Positions 1-10,610 of a DNA stretch of 64,000 nt are shown here, one piece after another. Both the position numbers and the translations under genes were made by a program. Source of the DNA: Bromus sterilis. Lineage: Eukaryota; Streptophyta; Magnoliopsida; Poales; Poaceae. The notes beneath the pieces are model-generated. The model saw nothing but the letters and a program-made list of their open reading frames with translations. It did no database searches and was not told the DNA's origin. How positions within the stretch are numbered: the stretch's first letter is position 1; each line of letters opens with the position of its first letter. The stretch lies in assembly GCA_950022295.1 (NCBI GenBank), contig OX465596.1, positions 212,567,501 through 212,631,500 on the forward strand, written 5' to 3'.

Positions 1-2895
1 GGCTGGATCATGATCACTGGGGGAGAAACCAGCAGCAGTGACTACAGAAGCAAAGTGCTCAAACCAGGCACGAGGGGCCTTCTTGAGGCCATAGAGAGAG
101 CGACGAAGACGGAAAACCATGCCATCTGTAATAGAATACTCAGGTGGTGGTTCCATATAAACCTCCTCAAGCAACTCACCATTAAGAAAGGAATTCTTGA
201 CATCAAGCTGAGACACAGACCAATGGCGAACAGAGGCCACGGCGAGAAGAGTCCGAACTATGGTCATGTGAGCCACCGGAGCAAACGTCTCATCATAATC
301 ACGACCATTCTCCTGCTGAAAGCCACGAGCTACAAGATGAGCTTTGTAGCGCTCAAGTGTCCCATCAGAACAAGTCTTAACCTTATAGACCCACTTACAC
401 GTGATCGGCCGAATCTGAGGAGGAAGAGGAACAATCTCCCAAGTGCCGGTGCGCTCAAGCGCATCAATCTCCTCAGCCATGGAGAGTTGCCATTCAGGAT
501 GGACAACAACCTCACGGTAAGTGGTCGGCTCGGGAATGGCCAAGACACTGTAGGTAGCAGGATCATTAGGATCTAATACTTTAGGAGGAGGACAAGGCCG
601 GGGACGAAGAGTATAAGATGGTGGAGGAGGTGGTGCACCAGAAGGAGAGTGTGCATTAGAGGACTCGGAAACAACACGAGAACGCCGAGTATAGTGAAAA
701 GGGAAGGTAGGAGGAGAAGGGCTAACATGAGAAGGCGGAGGTGAGGGAAGCAGTGGGGAAGAGGGTGCAGAGGACGACGATGAAGAAGAAGAGGATAGAG
801 TCAGAGTAGATGGAACCGAAGGCGGAGGAGACGGTACCGGATCAAAAAGAGCAGGAGGAGAGGGATCATGAGGAATCGAGGGAGGAGAATCAGGAAAGAG
901 GAGAAAAGACAGATCCTCTGTAGCAAACGAGGTCGAACGCGGATAAAAGGGGCGAGACTCATCAAAAGTCACATCTTGAGAAATACGCATCCGACGGGCC
1001 ACCGGATCCCAACAGCGATATCCCTTATGCTCATCACTGTATTCGAGAAAGACACACTCAATAGACTGGGCGGATAGTTTGGTGCGTTCGCGAGGAGCAA
1101 GAAGAACAAAGCAAACACAACCAAATGATCGAAGCATAGAATAATCAGGCGAGCGATCGGAAAGGCACTCAAGAGGAATGGCACCCTGAAGAGCGGCAGA
1201 GGGCTGAATATTAATGAGATAGGCATAAGTAGAGACAACCTCAGCCCAGAAGTGAGGGGGAAGAGAAGTGGCGATCATTAACGCATGGTCCGTCTCAAGA
1301 AGGTTACGATGCTTGCGCTCAGCCACGCCATTCTGAGCATGATCACCAGGACAAGAGAACTGAGCAAGAGTACCCTGCTCAGCAGGAACTCCACGCAACA
1401 TCTTGGAGATATACTCTCCAGCAGAGTCAGCACAGAACACACAAATAGGCGTAGAAAACTGAGTGTGAACCATGGCAGCAAAACGCTGATATATGGATAG
1501 GACCTCACTACGAGATGACATAAAGTAGATCCAAGTGTATCGAGAGAAGTCGTCTATAAAAATAATATAGTAACGATGACCACGCTTTGAGGCAAAAGGA
1601 GCGGGACCCCACACTTCAGAGTGAACAAGGTCGAAAGGACGCTGAGACACAATCTCGCTATGAGGGTAAGGCAACTGGATCTGTTTGCCAAGGCGACAAC
1701 CCAGACAGTCTAGAGAGACACCACCGGAGACGGATCCGAGAAGACCACGTCGAACTAGAGAGGAGAGACGAGAGCCACATAGGTGACCAAGTCGGTGATG
1801 CCACTTCTGAAAAGAGCTGGTAGATAAGGCAGTAGAGGAGGGGGAACTGGCAGTGGTAGCAGCGGAAGGAAGATGAAGACAGTCAAGTTCCCAAAGACCC
1901 TGAGAGTCACGGTGACGGGGACTTGCACCTAGTAAAGAACCAGTGCGACGGTCGAGAACAGAACAAGAGTCAAAGTCAAGAATGACCCAACAACCAGAGT
2001 CAACAATCTGACCACCAGAAATAAGCTGCATGGTAAGTCGAGGAACATGCGCAACATCAGGAACAGTAAACGATGAAGTACTAAGAGTGTCGCGACCATG
2101 ATTCGGAAGAGAGGTACCATCAGTAGTTTGAACATGAGCAGGTGAATCGAGTGATCGAATAGACGATAAAGTGGATGAATCATGAGTCATATGAAAAGAA
2201 GCTCCAGTATCAAGAATCCACGAGGATGTACCTGCCTGTGTAGAAGGTGGTCTCATAATGCCAGAAGTGTCAGTAGCAGAACCAGCAGAACCTGATGGTG
2301 TAGAGTTGGAGAACGCAGCTAGCAGGCACCGAATTCGCAGAATCTCCTGCTCAGTGAGGGACGCAACTGAAGAAGCCGATGAAGATGCACCCCTCATAGA
2401 AGACTCGAAGGCAGTAAGAATGTCATGCAGTCGTACAATCTCTTCGTCGGTGAAGACAGCTGACGCAGACGGCATAGTAGAATCGTGGGTGGAGCATCCA
2501 CCGGAACTGAAGGAAACCGCGAGAGAACGCGGTATAGCATGACCAACATCGTCTGCATAGGCCGAGGGAGAAGTCGACGCCGTAGACATACGAGCATCAA
2601 CCGTCGAGGGAAGACGCATATGCAAGGCGTCGCCAAGGGTGCTATATGCACCAGCACCGCCAATGAAAGTCGCGAGAGGAGTGGATGTAGAGCTACAATC
2701 ACCGATGAAAGTCGCAAGAGTAGTCGATGTAGAGCGAAAATCACCATATGCTGACAACCCGTGATGGGACGGCATTGCCGACGATAATGCACCAAGCACC
2801 AAGGAACGGCGCGGGTGCGAGACGGGATCAGTAGAGTGAACACCGCCACCAATTCGCGGGCAGCGAGAGGGAGGCATACCCGACGAACAAGACAT
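1..2895 (-). CDS. copia polyprotein, partial (protease, integrase, N-terminal RT), 965 codons open
   Basis: I checked every codon from the ATG at 2895 to base 1 and found no stop, so the frame is open for 965 codons and continues off the window. Residues 1 to about 220 are Ser/Thr-rich with no zinc knuckle and no recognisable copia gag domain; they contain two similar helical stretches (EEIVRLHDILTAFESS and QEILRIRCLLAAFSNS). The aspartic protease motif WILDTGAS is at about residue 226-233. A pre-integrase H...C..C region (HHRLGH, CLGC) follows, then the integrase core and, after a Ser/Pro-rich linker, the RVT_2 start (WVYKVK, LDVKNSFLNGE, SLYGLKKAPRAW). The first integrase catalytic Asp (usual HSDVWGP) reads HSEVWGP, an Asp to Glu change; the second Asp (ADSAGEY) and the Glu (NGVAERKHR) are present. 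The frame looks preserved but may encode a weakened integrase. Confidence 0.88.
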   Translation of the reverse strand, partial: MSCSSGMPPSRCPRIGGGVHSTDPVSHPRRSLVLGALSSAMPSHHGLSAYGDFRSTSTTLATFIGDCSSTSTPLATFIGGAGAYSTLGDALHMRLPSTVDARMSTASTSPSAYADDVGHAIPRSLAVSFSSGGCSTHDSTMPSASAVFTDEEIVRLHDILTAFESSMRGASSSASSVASLTEQEILRIRCLLAAFSNSTPSGSAGSATDTSGIMRPPSTQAGTSSWILDTGASFHMTHDSSTLSSIRSLDSPAHVQTTDGTSLPNHGRDTLSTSSFTVPDVAHVPRLTMQLISGGQIVDSGCWVILDFDSCSVLDRRTGSLLGASPRHRDSQGLWELDCLHLPSAATTASSPSSTALSTSSFQKWHHRLGHLCGSRLSSLVRRGLLGSVSGGVSLDCLGCRLGKQIQLPYPHSEIVSQRPFDLVHSEVWGPAPFASKRGHRYYIIFIDDFSRYTWIYFMSSRSEVLSIYQRFAAMVHTQFSTPICVFCADSAGEYISKMLRGVPAEQGTLAQFSCPGDHAQNGVAERKHRNLLETDHALMIATSLPPHFWAEVVSTYAYLINIQPSAALQGAIPLECLSDRSPDYSMLRSFGCVCFVLLAPRERTKLSAQSIECVFLEYSDEHKGYRCWDPVARRMRISQDVTFDESRPFYPRSTSFATEDLSFLLFPDSPPSIPHDPSPPALFDPVPSPPPSVPSTLTLSSSSSSSSSAPSSPLLPSPPPSHVSPSPPTFPFHYTRRSRVVSESSNAHSPSGAPPPPPSYTLRPRPCPPPKVLDPNDPATYSVLAIPEPTTYREVVVHPEWQLSMAEEIDALERTGTWEIVPLPPQIRPITCKWVYKVKTCSDGTLERYKAHLVARGFQQENGRDYDETFAPVAHMTIVRTLLAVASVRHWSVSQLDVKNSFLNGELLEEVYMEPPPEYSITDGMVFRLRRSLYGLKKAPRAWFEHFASVVTAAGFSPSDHDPA

Positions 2896-3481
2896 TGTAC
2901 CTTTTTTACTTTTTTTTTTACTTTTTTCTTTTTTTTCTCTTTTTTTTACCGAACAATCAGATGAAATCAGGTTGATGCAAATCAATCAGAAGCAACCGTA
3001 CTGAATCGACCGAAATCAGCAATCAAACGCACACAAGAACAACATGCGTACTAGCACCAAAGTGGATGGATTCCATCAAGCAGTACGTGATGTGTATGCG
3101 GGCGTGATCAAGTGGGCAGGAGGGATCCAGCGGGAGGCCGATTCGGCGGGTAGCCGCGGACGAGGACCGGAGTGGCGGCGGCCAGCGGGACCTGGGCAGC
3201 CGCGGACGAGGACAGGGACAGGCAGCAGCGGCCGGCCGGACCTGGGCAGCGGCAGAAGGGGCGGCCGTGTGAAGACGGATCCGGGCGGACAGGGAAGGAG
3301 GTTGGCGACAGCGGAAGACGAGGTGGCCCGCGGAGGCGACGGGCGGTCGGCGACGGCGACGGGCAGCCGGCAGTGATGATGGGCGGCTGGCGGCAGCGAC
3401 AAACGAGGCAGCCGGCGGCGGTGACAAACAAGGCAACGGGCGGCAGCGAGAGCACGAGTTGTGGCGTGGAAAAAAGTTTAA
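2896..3481 (-). other. copia 5' leader, GC-rich with A-rich tract before the ATG
   Basis: This lies between the primer-binding site and the polyprotein ATG. On the minus strand about 47 bases just upstream of the ATG (2901-2947) are almost pure purine, mainly A. The part at about 3100-3470 is very GC-rich; several overlapping frames are open on both strands, as expected from composition, and none shows a domain. A gag gene, missing from the downstream frame, is not visible here either. Confidence 0.6.
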
Positions 3482-3497
3482 CCTAGCTCTAATACCA
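3482..3497 (-). other. primer-binding site, initiator-Met tRNA type
   Basis: Directly inside the LTR the minus strand reads TGGTATTAGAGC, one mismatch from the usual copia site TGGTATCAGAGC. No spacer separates it from the LTR. This fixes the element's orientation and marks the LTR at 3498-3618 as the 5' LTR. Confidence 0.85.
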
Positions 3498-3618
3498 TGT
3501 TAGGAATAAGCAACTTGTATTCCATGGGGTCCAAAGGCCACAATATATAGTACATGTACAGGTGATAAATATGCAGGAAACCCCCTAGCTAATAGGGATA
3601 CTATAATCTACTCTAACA
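3498..3618 (-). repeat. 5' LTR of the left-edge copia, 121 bp
   Basis: On the minus strand it starts TGTTAGAGTAG and ends ATTCCTAACA, with a perfect TGTTAG/CTAACA inverted terminal repeat. At 121 bp it is far below the 1-2 kb usual for abundant cereal copia families. The base pairs beyond it (gaagc, 3619-3623) would be one copy of the target duplication; the partner lies outside the window. Confidence 0.85.
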
Positions 3619-5530
3619 GAAGCCACCATCGGGGTCAGTGGGTTTATCTAAAAACATAAATAAGCAAACGTGAGTACAAAGTTGTACTCAGCAAGACTTA
3701 CATCAAAACTACTCTACTCATGCTCAGTATCAAGGTAAAGGGAGGTGGGGGTTTCAATGCAGAAGTGTCAGCTTTGACTTGGCTAGTCCTGTACTTGAGT
3801 CCATCTATCCAAGTCTCCCAATCGATTACACCACTATGGATCCTTCCTCGACTTCCCACGAGAAAGCAAACCATAGCACTCACACTTATCTTGGCAAGTT
3901 TAGATTAACCATTGAAGTTGTCTAATAATCAAGCACAGCTTTCCAAGTAGTACATGACCGCGGACACGGCTATTCGAATTGTTTTGTTAAACCTGCAGGG
4001 TTGTACTGCTACACACATGAAAGTATCAGTTACCTCCAAGATCTCGTCACCCTTCAAGCGGGTGTTGGCGAGGATAATCTCCACAACTTTTACCTCACAG
4101 CCAACTCTACATTCAATGGAGATGCCTATCTGGGATGGTTTCCACAATCGTGAACCGGGCCCGTTTACTGATGTGGTCCTAGACGATATGCACAAGGCCC
4201 CAAGCCGGTCCCGGTTGGGCCGTTCACTCACTCGCAGGCCATGCCACAAACCTACCTGAACATCGACCTACTGCGAATCCAAGAACCGAGAAGGGGTGAG
4301 TTAGTAGGTTGAGCGGGGATCCGTTTTCCCAATATGTGGTAGTACTCTTTATCTTGGATCACCACACAAGAACTCGGGCTTAAGGTGGTGTTTAACGAGA
4401 CAACCCACAGTGTACTCCTACACGGACTCTCATCGTTCACCTTGTTTAGGTCAAATTCACCAACACATTTCCACCATCATCATCATCATCGCTACAATCC
4501 TGACTCACATAAAAGTATCCACATTCTAACACTCTACGCATGCAATAAGCAGTAACAGTTGCAGGGGCCACATGATATCAGTCAACACCTACATCCGCTA
4601 GGATTGTGGTTTGCTTACTACTGTAGCAAAATGATAGGTCATGCAAAGGAATGGGTTCAAGTATGCAGTAGAAACGTATCATGGTAAACATCCTAAGCAA
4701 TGCATAAGTGATAATGAGAGGGAAATGGGTCTTTATCGACATGATCAATGGGGTCTGCTTGCCTTGCTGACGGGGATCATACTGACAGTCTTCTACTTCA
4801 AAATGACCTCCGATTCCGGTTCCACCTCTATCGATAGCAAGCAAGGCGGAAAAAGAACAATCAATATGAATGCAATGCCCAAGCACATGCTCAAATGTTA
4901 TAACATGGTGTAAGGGGTGCTCATATGTTGCCAATTCCATTTAAATGAAGTGTATTGCAAATGACTTGCAAATTCAAACCCCACATTTGAATTTAAAAGG
5001 GTTCATAAGCACATTTACCACTATTCACCCAATTTAAATTGGTCAAACATGAAAACAAAGTGCATATTCAGAATCCTTGAATTTTTTTGATAATTTTTCA
5101 TATATTATATGTTTAATTTGGAGTTGTGGTTAATTAGTTATTGATTTTCAAAGTTTAAAGAATATTCAGAAATTTCTGATAATTAGAAAAGGGTTTATTG
5201 CATCATGCTTCGTCAGCATGACGTGGGGGGTCTGAACAGTGGGGCCATGCTGTCAGTGGCTCTGTAATTAATCCCGGTTTAAAAATAAACAGGGGTTTAA
5301 TTAGGGGGCAGGGCCCCACCTGTCATAGGCTCAAGGGGGGATTATGGGGTGGGGTTAGGCCCTAATGGCAGGGCGGGCGGCGGCTTGACCGGCGTCATTG
5401 GACGCTGCGACGCCCCGCCGGAGTGCACAAAAGGGGCGGAGGAAGGCACGAGGAGGTGTCTCGTTCCCTCGCGCGTCGCATGGTGCACGCGAAGCCCACG
5501 GGGGCAGCGGGGAATAACCAACACGAAAGT
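3619..5530 (-). repeat. fragment of a long gypsy-type LTR, related to the solo LTR at 21513-25454
   Basis: It aligns by eye with about 22280-24400: both carry gccaccatc.ggtcagtgg, then gcaaacgtgagtac, gacacggctattcgaat, cctgcagggtgtactgctacacaca, and CCCACCTGTCA tracts in the same order and orientation. No coding capacity; the small frames here are noise. Orientation is inferred from the coding Tekay element at 55862, whose LTR carries the matching landmark in the opposite sense. The 3530-3700 side is cut by the copia; the right edge near 5530 is approximate. Confidence 0.7.
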
Positions 5531-5755
5531 CCAGTGCGTAGCACGTCCTACTAAACGCCAGTCCAACCGTCATCCATTACCTTCTCCTCCAAGCCTGGCC
5601 ATTTGAGTAACCAGGGACAAAGCCGGTGAGTACATACAAAGTACTCTCAAAGCATCTCAAAGAAAAGAACAAAAACTTCACATAATAAAATAGTAGGAGA
5701 GCTTTATGGGTGGTTCATTTGGAGGAAAAACATGTCTACACAAGATTATTAACAG
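5531..5755 (-). repeat. short LTR fragment matching the Tekay 5' LTR (inverted)
   Basis: Positions 5574-5750 (ctcctccaagcct, taaccagggacaaagcc, gtgagtacatacaaagtac) are the reverse complement of about 57290-57470 in the LTR of the Tekay element. It is therefore a piece of a different LTR family from the fragment before it, spliced between that fragment and the copia piece that follows. Borders are approximate. Confidence 0.6.
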
Positions 5756-6341
5756 GTATAATGTGCTGAATTTTACACATATGTGCTGAGTGGGCCTTTG
5801 GCCCAATTCACATTGTAAATTCTAAAATTCTCTTGGCCCATTCATGCATAGCAAGTGGTGGGAAGTTTAGTACCACCTCGCTTGTGGAGGGAGAGCCACA
5901 CCTCTTTGTAAGGTGAGCTCCACTAGCACTTGTAAGAGCTTGAGAAGAGAAGTGCTACACGCGCGCTCCTCCTCCTCGCTCGCTTCGCCACGACACGCCT
6001 CGCCTCGTCACGACGCGCGCGCACGCGCGTCGGGTTTCGGGAATGAGCCGAGCCGAGGACAAAGCTATGCGTACGCTTATATTTTTGCAGCTCGGGAAAA
6101 ATTTAATGAGACATTAATTGTAATTAACGGACGCGTTAGTTATGCTTAATTGGTGCGCTGTTTTCGTGGGCTCTACTCCCACGTCGGCCCGGCCCACTTC
6201 GTCTATATAAACAGCGCAAACCCTACCCTGGCCGTACCGCCATATGGTTCCTCCTCCTCGTTCCAGATCATTGCGCCGCCGCCCAAGTCTTCTCCATCCC
6301 TTCTTCCGGCGTGCACCGCAAGAAGGGACAGAAGGCCTCCG
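5756..6341 (+). mobile_element. 5' LTR/leader part of a BARE/Angela-like copia (part 1)
   Basis: An LTR-like stretch with a TATA box and a GC-rich leader that continues, after the solo LTR, at 10611. The join is supported by a 5-bp duplication (ctccg at 6337-6341 and 10611-10615) and by the downstream leader with GAC-rich codons and ASGLLATMKPPPFKG gag start typical of this lineage. The left boundary of the copia LTR is not defined; I could not find a clean TG terminus. Confidence 0.6.
6204..6210 (+). promoter_or_regulatory. TATA box in copia LTR
   Basis: TATATAA in a GC-rich context (gtctatataaacagcgc) about 135 bp upstream of the solo-LTR insertion. It is the only strong TATA element in this LTR piece, so the probable retrotransposon transcription start is about 30 bp downstream. 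Confidence 0.55.
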
Positions 6342-9300
6342 TGTGACGCCCCCAAAATCAGACCATGTACAGTAATCGTACACACAGGGTACACGACTGA
6401 AATTAGGGTGCCACGGTGATAATATCACAGCACAACACTAAACACAAAAGGATAAACAAATATGTTACAATAGAGGGGGTCACGCCGACCCGAATACATA
6501 AGTCATACAAGCCATAATATCTGAGTACAGACATAGTTAGTCAAGTTTTGCCTTAAGAAGGCTAGCACAAATCACATCAGAGATATAGATCGAAAAGGCA
6601 AGGCCTCCTTCCTGGGATCCACCGAACTACTCCTGGTCGACGGGGAACTCGACGTCGTAGTAGGCGCCTCCGGGGTACTCCTGCTCCTGGGCTCCAATGT
6701 CGGCTGCAGCGGCCGATCAGGCAAAACAGTAAAGGAAATAAAGCAGGTGAGTATCTAGTATACCCGCGAGTCTTACGTCCGCTACTAAGCATTATGCATT
6801 GTATCAACGGATAGAAGAGGTTGTATATAGTGGACTGAAAGACAGAAATCCAGAGCAAGGGTAAGAAGCTAGGCCTAACGAAGACTAGCATCTTCTGACG
6901 ATGTCTTGCAGCATGAGGTAAGAATCAGCCAACAGTTATATAAAGCATAAAGTAACAATGGAGCAGAAGTTGCTGCAGCATTGTATAATAATAAGTTGTA
7001 ATAATTAACAATGCCTCCGAGTTCACCTCCTCGACATCCCCGCGAGGAAGAAAACCCGGAACCATACAGTTTAATAATAATAGCTTCTAGTGGTAAGATC
7101 CAGCTTCAGCATAAAGCGTCCTGTTACCGTGGACACGGCTATTCGAATAGATTAATCTTCCCTGCAGGGGTGCACTTGTGTTACGCTACACGCACGGATC
7201 TCCAGGGTGGCGGGAACCTTGTTAGGGAACGCTCCACCGAGGCTATCCGACACTTCATAGCCCATCTTTCAAACTCAACAGAGAGGCCATCCGCCGGTCT
7301 AAATCCTAAGTACTCATGGCCTTGGACCCCAACCCTGACGTACTCCTGCACGGTGCGTGGGTGGCCGGGAAGCCGTAACAAAAACAACACAGCTCGAGCA
7401 AAGAAGACAGTGCACTTCCTGGCAATCAGCCCGCGGTACTGCTGACGTCTGAAGAGTCCTCGGACGACACTACGAAGCAGAGGAGCCCATAAACTCGTAA
7501 TTCCCACGGGTAGGTAGTGCGTACATGGTATATAGCCAACTTAAGACATTCAGTGAACCACTTAGTATTTTAATTAACCTGCTTGACAACCGTTATCGTT
7601 GCCTCGACTTAACCGGCCCGCGGACAACGACAGCAGCCAGGACCACCAGTACATCGGTGCCTGCCCTGTCGTCCCACCAAGTCACTGCGGTTACCAACAA
7701 GGTGAACCGTCTCCTTACCTTGTCTCGCGTGTGCTCCTGGATGAGCTCGACTTCCGTGTTTTGGTAACTCTCGCGGCCAACGAGCAAGGGCCAAGCACAC
7801 AGGTACACTGGTCGTACCCTCCCTGTCGCCCCGTCGCAATACCTCTCGCGGGCACCGTTGGGTCGCCCGACTTCTTACCTGAAGGACAACCGTCGTTCAG
7901 GACCCTATGGCGGCAAGACAAATTCAGCCTCGAGTGGAGTACAAAGATTACTCCTTGATAGCTCACACTTGAGGTGACTAGGCATAACCCAGATAGGGGC
8001 CTTAGACGGTGTCTGCATGTACCGTACCTGTGCAGTTTATAATTATCGTATCCGCGTTCACTCCCCTGAGTGATCACGGCCCTTTATCTAATCCTAGCTA
8101 GCAATGCGCAGGGCTCACTGCTGAATAATGCATAATAATAATAATAATAATAGGCAGCATAGGATAAAAGAGGTACATCAAGGGGCGACAAAAACAGGCT
8201 ATGCAAATGAATAGGATTGTAACGTAGCAGCAGCAGTAAAAATTCCTAGTGCAAGAAATGTACGGAAAGTTAGGCGATATCTGGGGAAGAGAATGGCTCT
8301 GCTTGCCTGGAAGCTCGACGGTAGGGGTACGGTCGTCAACGACGTAGTCGTACTCAGCAGCGGTGTAGTCGACGGCAGCAGCGGGGTCTACCGGAGATTA
8401 AGGGGGGAAAAGAAAACAGTAAATACACAGCAAGCATATACAAACAGATGCATGACATGACAGATGAAATGTTAACGGTATTCTAACGCAGTGCAACGCA
8501 CATTGCTCGGAACGGAAATTCATCTGAGGATGAACTACCGGCTTCGGATGATTACCGGACAGGGTGTCCGGAAGGGGAAGGATCAAGCCGGAGGTGTCGT
8601 GGGTACCGGACAAACATAAGGGGGGGGTATCTGTGCTAGTTGATCTATTCCGAGAAACATTCGTGTTCGGAATAAATTCATCCGGGTACCTTTTATCGGT
8701 ACCGGGAATTATCGACAGACAGCCCGGAGGGGGGAATGTCGATGATCGGTGTGTTAGGGGGTGGGATAGACATACAGATAGCGTATTCATATTTGTTATA
8801 TTTTTCTGATCAATTTTCATGTATAAAGTTTTTGAATCCGAGTTACGGTTTAAAAGTTATTGAATTTCAAAGTTTTAAATAATTTAAATGATTTTCTGAA
8901 TTTCTTTTATTATTTATTCAACATTATCAAGAACATTATCCAAAACAGTGCCTGACATGTGGGACCCACATGTCAGCCTCTGTTTATTCATAAAACATTT
9001 TAATTAAATTTTAAATATCCCTGGACCCACATGTCATACTCACAACAATTACCAAAAATCATTTTATTAATAAAAAGGCAGTGGGGCCCAGGTGTAAGTG
9101 TCTCAGGTTTTAATTTAACAATTAGTTTAATACTAACAGGGGGTTACGTGGGCTAGGCCCACATGTCAGTGGGTGATTAAGCCTTAACCAAGTCGCTAAT
9201 GACCTACCTGACCGGTGGGGGCCATATGTCAGTGGCTCAGGTGACTAGCCGGCGGCTCGCCGGCGAACAGACTCCGGCGAACTCGAGCTAGCGCTCGCTG

Positions 9301-10610
9301 TGGAGCACCGTTGGGCACGGGATCAGTTCCATTCAATCGGGAAGAACAGCGCGAGTCGAACTGGGGTGGGGGAGGGTGATGGGGACGAGCAGAACGAGCT
9401 CGAGGTCAGCAATGGCGGACGAGGCGGTCGGGCTCCAATGGCACCTTGCTACAGGCGAAGAAATCGAACGCGCTACTGGGTGGGATCGACTATATGGTCC
9501 ACGGGGAGCACGCGGGTGTCATTGGCGTGAGCTGGGACGGACCACGTCGACGGCTACGACGACGTGCCACGGCGGTCGGAGCAAGAGAATTGGGGGAAAA
9601 GGCTACGGGCTTATCGAGCACCTACGGGTAGTTGGCGATGACAGAGGTGCTCACCACGAACGCGTCGGGGTTGGCAGCGGGCTCGGGGAGGGGCTGAGGC
9701 GGCCGCAATCGACGTTGAGGTTGCAGCGGCCGGAGCAGAGGAAGAAGAAGCGGGCGACGCCTGCGGTGCTCACCGGGCTCGATTAGTTGCTGTAGTCGAC
9801 GAAGACGACGACGACGCAGCTGCTGGACACCACGTCGGGGCGGACCGTGCTCGTTGGCCACGACTGGCCACGACAATGGAGACGGCGGCGCTCGGGAGTT
9901 TTTCCCCGAGGCGTGCGAGAAGAGGAGGAGGGGAAAGGGAGGGGGAGGATGTCCAGGAGGGAGGGGGCGTCGCCCTTATCGTGTCGGCGCCGGGAGGGAG
10001 CAGGTGGAGGCGGGGCCAGCTCGCCAGCGTCGTCGGCGAGCTCGGCCGTATGGGAGCAGGTGAGGGGGGTGGTTGGGGAAGAAGACAAGGGGTGGGGGTG
10101 GGCTGGGCTGAGGTGGGCCTCGCCCCAGGCGAGCTTTAATCCTTTTTCTTTTTCTTCTAATTTTCCATTCTGTTCTTTTCAGTTAGTAATTAATTTAGTG
10201 TCTTTTGCATTTTTGTAAAATGTGTAACCTGGTCCATAATTAGTCGTATATAGTCCTAGGTTGCCACAAAAAGTTTAGGCTTAAAATAAAACCATTTACT
10301 ATTTCTTTATAATATTCAATTGTCAAATGGTGTTGTTTGCTTGGGGTTCGAATTGTTTGAATTTTTCAGAGGCATAATAAAATACCATAACCACATGGGC
10401 ATGACCCATTGATTATTTGTGATTTTATAAAAGTGGTCCCATGATTTTTGGGCAAGGTTTAATTGCAACATATTTTTCATAGCAACCAAAAGGCATTTGT
10501 GAATATGATCAAAAGCAAAGTGGGTCATGGCATGGTTTGCATAGTGATTAGCAACAGTGATTAGTCCACAGTAAAAGTGATTACTGTTACAGGCAACTGA
10601 GGGTGTTACA
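6342..10610 (-). repeat. solo LTR of a Tekay-like gypsy element, 4269 bp
   Basis: It starts TGTGACGCCC and ends GGGTGTTACA, an imperfect inverted terminal pair, and is flanked by a perfect 5-bp duplication ctccg (6337-6341; 10611-10615). It holds no primer site, no polypurine tract next to an internal domain and no retroviral protein motif, so it is an LTR left after LTR-LTR recombination. Internal landmarks (gacacggctattcgaatag, ccctgcaggggtgcac, AT-rich 8800-9180, GC-rich 9240-10130) are noncoding. The overlapping frames on both strands at 9300-10220 reflect GC composition. Read in the element's own sense the strand is minus (TGTAACACCC...GGCGTCACA). Confidence 0.85.
8132..8152. repeat. (ATA)n microsatellite
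   Basis: Seven consecutive ata/taa triplets inside the solo LTR. Length-variable tracts like this are common in these LTRs. Confidence 0.8.

Larger units (their letters stand above)
1..3618 (-). mobile_element. Ty1/copia LTR retrotransposon, 5' portion (3' end outside window)
   Basis: Reading the minus strand from 3618 leftward gives a 121-bp LTR with TGTTAG...CTAACA ends, a primer-binding site complementary to initiator Met tRNA directly next to it, a GC-rich leader, and a polyprotein in copia order (protease, integrase, reverse transcriptase) that leaves the window at base 1. It sits at the edge of a gypsy-type LTR fragment at 3619. The second LTR and target duplication lie outside the window. 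Very short LTRs and an uninterrupted frame suggest a fairly young insertion, but age cannot be measured without the other LTR. Confidence 0.9.

Noticed and set aside
10..576. Plus-strand frame of 188 codons at the left edge, and the other plus frames over 868-2754
   Set aside because: They lie opposite the copia polyprotein, which is open on the minus strand with clear protease, integrase and RT motifs.
9300..10220. Overlapping long frames on both strands in GC-rich DNA
   Set aside because: Inside the solo LTR; up to five frames are open at once, a composition effect, and none has a motif.
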